Positions 34,234-39,275 of a stretch of 39,275 nt of DNA are shown one piece after another. This DNA comes from Nostocoides japonicum T1-X7 (GTDB lineage Bacteria; Actinomycetota; Actinomycetes; Actinomycetales; Dermatophilaceae). The stretch lies in NCBI RefSeq assembly GCF_001046855.1, contig NZ_HF570958.1, positions 524,987 through 564,261 on the forward strand. Direction: 5' to 3'. A model generated the notes under the pieces. That model ran no database searches. It saw only the letters and a list, made by a program, of their open reading frames with translations, and was not told the origin of the DNA. Every line of letters begins with the position of its first letter. Position 1 is the stretch's first letter. A program made the position numbers and the translations under genes.

Positions 34234-34255
34234 CGTATGTTAAGACAAACATACG
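34234..34255. promoter_or_regulatory. Palindromic operator upstream of the Usp-transporter pair
   Basis: CGTATGTT (34234-34241) and AACATACG (34248-34255) form a perfect inverted repeat with a 6-base spacer in the AT-rich part of the 301-base gap (34145-34445). On the minus strand TTGTCT lies inside the site, so a bound protein would block a promoter. The rest of the gap shows no gene; 34347-34365 repeats a 19-base segment found at 8760. Confidence 0.6.
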
Positions 34256-34445
34256 TAGTGACATCACTCACATATGGGTTGACATTCTCGCTTTCACGAC
34301 GACGCCCGCCCGAGGCCGTCGCGGTGCCTTGTGTCTCCGAGCACGGCCGGTTCGGCCCTCGGCTCCCCCACGCCCCGGCCGCGTCGCCGGCCCGTCAACC
34401 GCCCTCAGCGCAGCTGTCGTCCGCCGCCCCGACGCCCGATGTCTA

Positions 34446-35873
34446 TCAGCGGGGCTCGCGGACGACCCGGAGGCTCGCGAGGCTCGGGTCCGCCGCGTAG
34501 GCGATCCGGACGCCGGCCGCCCGAGCCTCCCCCAGGGCGGCGAGCGCGTCGCCGGTGACCATCTCGCCGGGCGCGAGGACGGGTATGCCGGGCGGGTACG
34601 GCGCGATGAGCTCGGCACTCACCCGGCCGACCGCCCGGGCGGCGGGAACGGTGTCCTGGCCGGCGAAGAACGCGTCCCGGGGCGGCATGACGATGACGGG
34701 GTCCACGCCGTATGCCGCGGGGCCGACCATCGGACGCGGCGCCCCGCGGTGGCGCTCGATCGCCGCGATGACCGAGTCGGTGAACCGCATGAGGGTCCGC
34801 TCGGTGTCGGCGAGCGACACGACGGCCACGAGGACGTCGCGCTCGGCTGCCTCCACCGGCAGCCCGGCGGCGAGCAGGTCCCGCTCGACCGCGATGCCGT
34901 CGGCACCGGTTCCGTGGAGCACGAGAGTCAGCTTGAGGGGGTCCACGCCCGGTCCCTCGAGGACGTGAAGGCCGGGGACCGCTCTCAACCTGTCCCGGCT
35001 CGCGTCGGTCGCCGCGACGGCCTCCTCCAGGAGTCCCTCGCCGTCGCGCTCGAGCAGGGCCCGAGCAGCGTCGATGCTCGCCAGCATCGCGCCCGCGGGA
35101 CTCGTCGTCGCGGTGGCCTCGACACCGGCCTCCAGCCGCGCCGCGTCGATCCGGTCCGAGCGCGCGAGCACGAGCGCCGCCTGGCTCCAGGCCGGCAGCG
35201 TCTTGTGCGCACTCACGACGACGGCGTCGGCCCCGAGCTGGAGCGGATGGCGGGGAAGCCGGGGGTGGAAGCCGAAGTGGGCCGCCCACGCCGCGTCGAC
35301 GACGAGCGGCACGCCGTGCGCATGTGCCACGCCCGCGAGCCCGCCGACGTCCCCGACGGTGCCGACGTAGGACGGGTCGCCGACGAAGACGGCAGACGCA
35401 TCGGGGTGGGCGCCGAGTGCACGAGCCACCTCCTCGGGCGGCACTCCGAGCGGCAGCCCGGTGACCGGGTCGACCTCCGGGCGGACCCACACCGGGGTCA
35501 GCCCGGCGAGCACGAGACCGAGCAGGAGCGAGCGGTGCAGGGTCCGGCTCACGACGACCCGGTCCCCGTCGCTGCCGACGGCGAGCGCGATCGCCTGGTT
35601 CGCGTGCGTCGCGCCTCCGGTGGAGAAGCGACACGTGTCGGCGCCCCAGAGGCGCGCCGCCCGTCGCTCCGCCTCCGCGAGGACCCCACCGGCGAGCTTC
35701 ATGGTGTCCAGCCCGGCATAGAGCGGGACGTCTCCCGCCACGACATCGCCGACGAGGTCGTGGCGTTGCTTGTGACCCGGGATCGTGAAGGGCGTCGACG
35801 GGGCCTCCTGGAAGCGGAGCCAGGCGTCGAGGAGGGGCGCGTCGGCGCGCAGGGCGCGTGGGTCGGTCGGCAT
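34446..35873 (-). CDS. Orn/Lys/Arg decarboxylase-like PLP enzyme
   Basis: A 475-residue fold-type I PLP protein of the short Orn/Lys/Arg decarboxylase group. Blocks are FTIPGHKQR (35 or so residues in), RFSTGGATHANQAIAL (cofactor phosphate loop), VVDAAWAAHFGFHP (Asp193 to pyridine nitrogen) and VVVSAHKTLPAWSQAALVL (Schiff-base Lys224 after His223). The C-terminal part PYPPGIPVLAPGEMVTGDAL is characteristic. It could decarboxylate lysine, ornithine or arginine to a polyamine. Short forms exist that lack the N-terminal wing domain. ATG at 35873 is chosen over a TTG at 35882. It is divergent from the SDR gene by 90 bases. Confidence 0.88.
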   Translation of the reverse strand: MPTDPRALRADAPLLDAWLRFQEAPSTPFTIPGHKQRHDLVGDVVAGDVPLYAGLDTMKLAGGVLAEAERRAARLWGADTCRFSTGGATHANQAIALAVGSDGDRVVVSRTLHRSLLLGLVLAGLTPVWVRPEVDPVTGLPLGVPPEEVARALGAHPDASAVFVGDPSYVGTVGDVGGLAGVAHAHGVPLVVDAAWAAHFGFHPRLPRHPLQLGADAVVVSAHKTLPAWSQAALVLARSDRIDAARLEAGVEATATTSPAGAMLASIDAARALLERDGEGLLEEAVAATDASRDRLRAVPGLHVLEGPGVDPLKLTLVLHGTGADGIAVERDLLAAGLPVEAAERDVLVAVVSLADTERTLMRFTDSVIAAIERHRGAPRPMVGPAAYGVDPVIVMPPRDAFFAGQDTVPAARAVGRVSAELIAPYPPGIPVLAPGEMVTGDALAALGEARAAGVRIAYAADPSLASLRVVREPR

Positions 35874-35963
35874 CGACCGCAACCTAGTCCCGACCGCCCT
35901 TCCCCGGTCGGTCTATGGCACAGTCCTGGACAGTCCGTGCCCCACGACCTGGAGGAAGACCGC

Positions 35964-36701
35964 ATGACAGACCTGACCGACCGCATCGTCCTCGTGACCG
36001 GCGGTGCCCGTGGGCAGGGTGCGGCCCACGCGGAGGCCCTGGCCCGGGCCGGTGCCACCGTCGTCCTCGCCGACGTCCTCGATGCCGAGGGCCGGCGGAC
36101 GGCCGAGACGCTCACGGCTCATGGCCTGGCCGCCAGGTACATCCATCTCGACGTGACCGACGAGGAGGGTTGGGCCGCGGTCGTCGCCGACGTCGAGGCG
36201 ACCGAGGGCGGCCTGGACGTCCTCGTCAACAACGCCGGCATCATCCGGGTCACCCCGCTCACCGAGCTCGGCCTCGCGGAATGGGACCTCATCCAGCGGG
36301 TCAACGCCACCTCGGTGCTCCTCGGCATCAGGAGCTCGGCCGCCGCGCTGGCCCGACGCGGTGGCGGCGTCATCGTCAACGTCGCGTCGACGGCCGCGCA
36401 CCGCGGCGCCGAGGGCTACGGCGCATACTCGGCCTCCAAGGCAGCGGTCCTCGCGCTGACCCGGGCCGCGGCACTCGAGCTCGCCCCGCAGGGCACGCGC
36501 GTCGTGTCGATCAGCCCGGGAGGCGTCGACACTCCGATGAATGCCGACGAGCCGGCGGGCGGCACCTCCTCCGGTGCGCCACTCGGTCGGCGCGCGAGGG
36601 CCGACGAGATCTCCCCGCTCGTGGTGTTCCTCGCCTCCGACGGGGCCTCCTACGTGACCGGATCCGACTATCTCGTCGACGGTGGAGTGACCCTGCGGTG
36701 A
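35964..36701 (+). CDS. Short-chain dehydrogenase/reductase
   Basis: A 245-residue classical SDR. LVTGGARGQGAAHAEALARA binds the nucleotide, LDVLVNNAGIIRV follows, and the catalytic Ser-Tyr-Lys lie in NVASTAAHRG and YSASKAAVLAL. The end SYVTGSDYLVDGGVTLR is typical. The acidic turn residue in VLADV (Asp) favours NAD over NADP. GGAGGA lies 7 bases before the ATG. The substrate is unknown; relatives act on hydroxysteroids and sugar alcohols. A strong hairpin separates it from the convergent regulator. Confidence 0.88.
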   Translation: MTDLTDRIVLVTGGARGQGAAHAEALARAGATVVLADVLDAEGRRTAETLTAHGLAARYIHLDVTDEEGWAAVVADVEATEGGLDVLVNNAGIIRVTPLTELGLAEWDLIQRVNATSVLLGIRSSAAALARRGGGVIVNVASTAAHRGAEGYGAYSASKAAVLALTRAAALELAPQGTRVVSISPGGVDTPMNADEPAGGTSSGAPLGRRARADEISPLVVFLASDGASYVTGSDYLVDGGVTLR

Positions 36702-36725
36702 CGGAGGGGTAGTGCGGTCGCCGCT

Positions 36726-36747
36726 CCCGGGCGCGACCGCGCCCGGG
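36726..36747. terminator. Bidirectional terminator between SDR and GntR genes
   Basis: CCCGGGCGCG (36726-36735) and CGCGCCCGGG (36738-36747) are perfectly complementary and lie in the 49-base gap between two convergent genes. Confidence 0.75.
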
Positions 36748-36750
36748 CCG

Positions 36751-37458
36751 TCAGCGCGCCGGCGACGCGTCCTCGAGCACGTCCTCGCGCATCATCCCGA
36801 CGACCGACTCGGCGCTGTTGCTGATGTGAGCGCGCACCTCGGCGACGATGGCGTCCTCGTCGCCCGAGGCGATGACGTCGACGAGGCGCTGATGGAGCTC
36901 GGCATCCCGTTCCGGCGCGTGGAACACCCCTTGGTCGACGTTGAGTGCCATCATGATCTGCGACTCGACGAGCGGCCACATCTTCTTGAGCATCTCGTTG
37001 CCGGAGGCCTCCCACACCGTGCGATGCAGATCCAGGTGCGTGCGGCTGGAGAACAGCGCATCACCCGTCGACAGTGCCGCCAGGTGGGCGTCGAGGGCGC
37101 GACGCAGCCGGGCGATCCCCTCGCCCGAGGCGTCCCGGGCGAGCCGCAGCGCAGCGACCGTCTCCAGCGGCATACGGACCTCGGCGACGTCGAGGACGAC
37201 CGCCGGGCTCGACACGGCGACCCGGACGCCCTTGTACGGCTCCTGGACGAGCGACCCCTCGGAGATCAGCTGGTTCATCGCCTCGCGCGCCGTCGGACGA
37301 CTGATCCCGAGCGACTCGGCGAGCTCGGTCTCCTTGACCCGCTGCCCCGGCTTGAGCTCACCGCTGAGGAGCGCTCGACGGATGGCGATGACAGCCGTCT
37401 CCCGCCGCGTCGTGTTGGCGATCGGCGTCAAGGCGGGCTGCTGTCCTGGCATCGTCAT
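36751..37458 (-). CDS. GntR-family regulator, FCD subfamily
   Basis: A 235-residue regulator. The winged helix is RRETAVIAIRRALLSGELKP, VKETELAESLGISRPTAREA, LISEGSLVQEPYKGVRV. The FCD ligand domain follows, with DVAEVRMPLETVAALRLA, THLDLHRTVWEASGN, DAELHQRLVDVIASGDEDA and VRAHISNS, including the Asp/His residues that hold a metal in this subfamily. FCD regulators usually sense carboxylates or amino-acid derivatives. The divergent proline-racemase-like gene and the palindrome between them suggest hydroxyproline/proline-derived control. ATG at 37458 (or 37452) is likely; longer frames would cross the operator. Confidence 0.88.
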   Translation of the reverse strand: MTMPGQQPALTPIANTTRRETAVIAIRRALLSGELKPGQRVKETELAESLGISRPTAREAMNQLISEGSLVQEPYKGVRVAVSSPAVVLDVAEVRMPLETVAALRLARDASGEGIARLRRALDAHLAALSTGDALFSSRTHLDLHRTVWEASGNEMLKKMWPLVESQIMMALNVDQGVFHAPERDAELHQRLVDVIASGDEDAIVAEVRAHISNSAESVVGMMREDVLEDASPAR

Positions 37459-37533
37459 CGCGCCTATTGTGCAACGAGCAGCCGGCGCGTCGCCGATGGA
37501 CCGGCCGAAATGGGAGCCGCTTCGCCAGATCGT

Positions 37534-37561
37534 TTGACAATCTGTCACGCAGGACTACATT
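37534..37561 (+). promoter_or_regulatory. Promoter and GntR-type operator before the racemase-family gene
   Basis: TTGACA (37534-37539) and TACATT (37556-37561) are 16 bases apart and could be -35 and -10 boxes. TGACA-ATC-TGTCA (37535-37547) is a perfect palindrome overlapping the -35 box. This is the expected arrangement for repression by the divergent FCD regulator. Confidence 0.65.
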
Positions 37562-37640
37562 GAGCCTGGACCCGTCGGAAGCACGGGACGAGGACCGTCG
37601 GCTCAGGCATACAGGCCCGATCGAGACAAGGAGGTCGCCG

Positions 37641-38717
37641 ATGCCCATCGCTGCGACGATCGAGTGGATCGACGTCCACGCCGAGGGCGAGCCGGGCCGG
37701 GTCGTCCTCGCCCACGATCTCGGCGTCGAGGGCGCGACGATGGCCGAGCGGCTCGCCTGGTGCGAGAGGAACCTCGAGGGGCTGCGCCGGCTGCTCCTCC
37801 ACGAGCCGAGGGGCTACCCCGCGCTGTGCGCCGTCCTCGCGCTTCCCCCGGTGACGCCCGGGAGCGACGTCGGGCTCGTCATCGTCGAGCAGGGCGGGTT
37901 CCGACCGATGTCCGGCAGCAACACGATCTGTGCCGTCACGGGACTCCTCGAGGCCGGCGTCATCCCGATGACCGAGCCCGAGACGGTCGTGCGGATCGAC
38001 ACCGCCGCAGGCCCCGTCGAGGCCCGGGCTCGGGTCCGCGGATCGAAGGTCACCTCGGTACAGGTTCACAACGTCCCCTCGTTCGTCGTCGGGCTCGATG
38101 TGCCCGTCTCCGTCGTGGGCTACGGAGAGGTCGCCGCCGACATCGCATTCGGCGGGCAGTTCTACGTCCAGGCGCCGGCGGCCTCGCTCGGCGTGGAGCT
38201 CGGGATCGGCAACGAGCGCGCCATCGTCCGTGCCGCGATGGGACTCCTCGCCTCGGCCCGTGAGCAGGTTCCCGTCCGCCATCCCCTCGAGCCGAGCATC
38301 GACCAGATCGCGCTCGTCATGCTCCACGGCCCCGGCACCCGGCCCGGCGTCGACGGCCGCAACAGCGTCGTGCTGCCCACCGGTCCGATCCGTGGCGACG
38401 ACCCCGACTCGTGGCGCGGCTCCCTCGACCGTTCACCGTGCGGGACGGGCACCTCCGCCCGGATGGCCTGCCGCCACGCGCGGGGCCAGCTGGCGATCGG
38501 CGAGCCGTTCGTCCACGAGGGCGTCCTCGGCACGACCTTCACCGGGATGCTCCACGGGCAGGTCGACGTGGCGGGGATCCCGGCCGTCCTCCCCTCGATC
38601 GAGGGCCGCGGCTGGCGCAGCGGGCGCGGGTCACTGCACCTCGACCCCACCGACCCCTTCCAGGAGGGTTACACGCTCGCCGACATCTGGGGCGTCTCGC
38701 AGGTCGCCTCGGTCTGA
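37641..38717 (+). CDS. Proline racemase family protein with a Ser/Cys active-site pair
   Basis: A 358-residue member of the proline racemase/hydroxyproline epimerase superfamily. EWIDVHAEGEPGRVV is the family start. The first catalytic block, normally MCGH-x-TI, reads MSGSNTICAV, so Ser91 replaces the first Cys. The second, DRSPCGTGTSARMA, retains Cys267. Family members interconvert proline or 4-hydroxyproline epimerases (Cys/Cys) or dehydrate trans-3-hydroxyproline (variant pairs). With Ser/Cys a hydroxyproline epimerase or dehydratase is likelier than proline racemase, but I cannot decide. AAGGAGG precedes the ATG at 37641. The FCD regulator is divergent. Confidence 0.87.
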   Translation: MPIAATIEWIDVHAEGEPGRVVLAHDLGVEGATMAERLAWCERNLEGLRRLLLHEPRGYPALCAVLALPPVTPGSDVGLVIVEQGGFRPMSGSNTICAVTGLLEAGVIPMTEPETVVRIDTAAGPVEARARVRGSKVTSVQVHNVPSFVVGLDVPVSVVGYGEVAADIAFGGQFYVQAPAASLGVELGIGNERAIVRAAMGLLASAREQVPVRHPLEPSIDQIALVMLHGPGTRPGVDGRNSVVLPTGPIRGDDPDSWRGSLDRSPCGTGTSARMACRHARGQLAIGEPFVHEGVLGTTFTGMLHGQVDVAGIPAVLPSIEGRGWRSGRGSLHLDPTDPFQEGYTLADIWGVSQVASV

Positions 38718-38846
38718 TCGTTCGACGATCCTCACGACGTCTGACGACCGGGAGGTCCCGCACGCAGGCCTAGCGGGTCCGGACTCGTACGGCGGGTCCA
38801 GGCTCGGTATGCCGGTCCCGCCCGGCACCGTCGAGCCGGCGGCCCC

Positions 38847-39275
38847 TCAGTCGTGTCGAGGACCTCCACGTGCGGAGCCCCACCACGCCCCCGACCGGCG
38901 GGTGCTCGCATACAGGAGCAGCGCGCCTCCGAGCGTGAGCAGCGCCCCCAGCCCGAGAAGGCCGGCGGGGTGCGAGCCCGTTGCGGCGAGCGCGGCCTCG
39001 GGGTCGGTCGGCGTCGCAGCGGAGGGGTCTCCCGCGCCGGAGCGCGTCGTCGGGCCCGACGAGCTGCTCGACGACGAGGTCGACGACGAGGTCGACGAAC
39101 TCGTGGTGGTGCTGGTCTGGACCGGAAGCTCGTAGCGGATGACGACCGAGGGCACGGCGTCCTCGGCGGCCGTCGTCACGGTGCCGTCGGGGGCGAAGGA
39201 CGAGCCGGCACCGCCGCCGCCCGAGGCCAGAGAGAAGATGAGCGTGCCACCGGCACCGCCACCGCCGACGTAGCC
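38847..39275 (-). CDS. C-terminal part of a Gly-rich cell-wall-anchored protein
   Basis: The gene enters from beyond the right edge; 142 codons are visible, with the N-terminus missing. The part nearest the edge is Gly-rich (YVGGGGAGG, SLASGGGGAGSSFAPDGT) and ends VVIRYEL, like glycine-rich exported proteins. A Ser/Thr linker (STTTSSSTSSSTSSSSSSSG) follows, then LAATG, a hydrophobic helix (AGLLGLGALLTLGGALLLYA) and a basic tail RRSGAWW. LAATG is close to the LAxTG motif of class E sortases, so it is probably anchored to peptidoglycan like the giant protein at 15.7-22.6 kb. Confidence 0.75.
   Translation of the reverse strand, partial: GYVGGGGAGGTLIFSLASGGGGAGSSFAPDGTVTTAAEDAVPSVVIRYELPVQTSTTTSSSTSSSTSSSSSSSGPTTRSGAGDPSAATPTDPEAALAATGSHPAGLLGLGALLTLGGALLLYASTRRSGAWWGSARGGPRHD

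Overview
The window is very GC-rich DNA with actinobacterial gene content. A phosphatidylinositol-mannoside cluster, sortase-anchored surface proteins, a mycobacterial-type fabG4/fadA2/htdX lipid cluster and an Lsr2-like fragment all point to an actinomycete. A Micrococcales member of the Intrasporangiaceae/Dermatophilaceae kind is my best guess, but it is an inference from gene content only.

Left part (1-12.9 kb, almost all minus strand). thrS is followed by a strong hairpin terminator. Then comes a tightly packed operon: HIT-family Ap4A phosphorylase-like protein, pgsA (phosphatidylinositol-phosphate synthase), patA-like acyltransferase and pimA, with a LemA-like membrane protein further on. 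Upstream of thrS lie a GPP34 protein and a peptidase S51 protein. Next is a fatty-acid module: MaoC/HtdX-like hydratase, FabG4-like reductase and FadA2-like thiolase. It diverges, across a 27-bp palindromic operator, from a TetR regulator coupled to an acyl-CoA oxidase (12.98-15.65 kb). Several gaps carry tandem or dispersed repeats.

Middle part. A 2,293-residue surface protein (15.67-22.55 kb) has about 13 DUF5979-like repeats and an LAFTG sorting signal. A small MOSC protein and tRNA-Val(CAC) follow. The tRNA 3' end is repeated at 23.33 kb and 28.91 kb, which marks a 5.7-kb tRNA-integrated island of lower GC. The island holds decayed fragments (Ldh_2 dehydrogenase, a carbohydrate-binding-like protein, an IS1634-type transposase), a translationally coupled operon of small secreted proteins plus a membrane protein, and a stand-alone Lsr2 dimerisation domain. 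I see no integrase.

Right part (28.9-39.3 kb). An RpiR regulator and a monooxygenase-like protein diverge from a broken MFS gene and an amidohydrolase; this stretch may also be acquired. After it come a sugar-porter MFS transporter with a UspA-like protein, an Orn/Lys/Arg-decarboxylase-like PLP enzyme, an SDR, a GntR/FCD regulator divergent from a Ser/Cys-type proline-racemase-family enzyme, and the C-terminal end of a glycine-rich wall-anchored protein.

A genome-scale pattern crosses the window. The hexamer GTATGC/GCATAC occurs about 45 times by hand count, far more than composition predicts. It is nearly absent from 23.25 to 32.25 kb, which supports a foreign origin for that interval.
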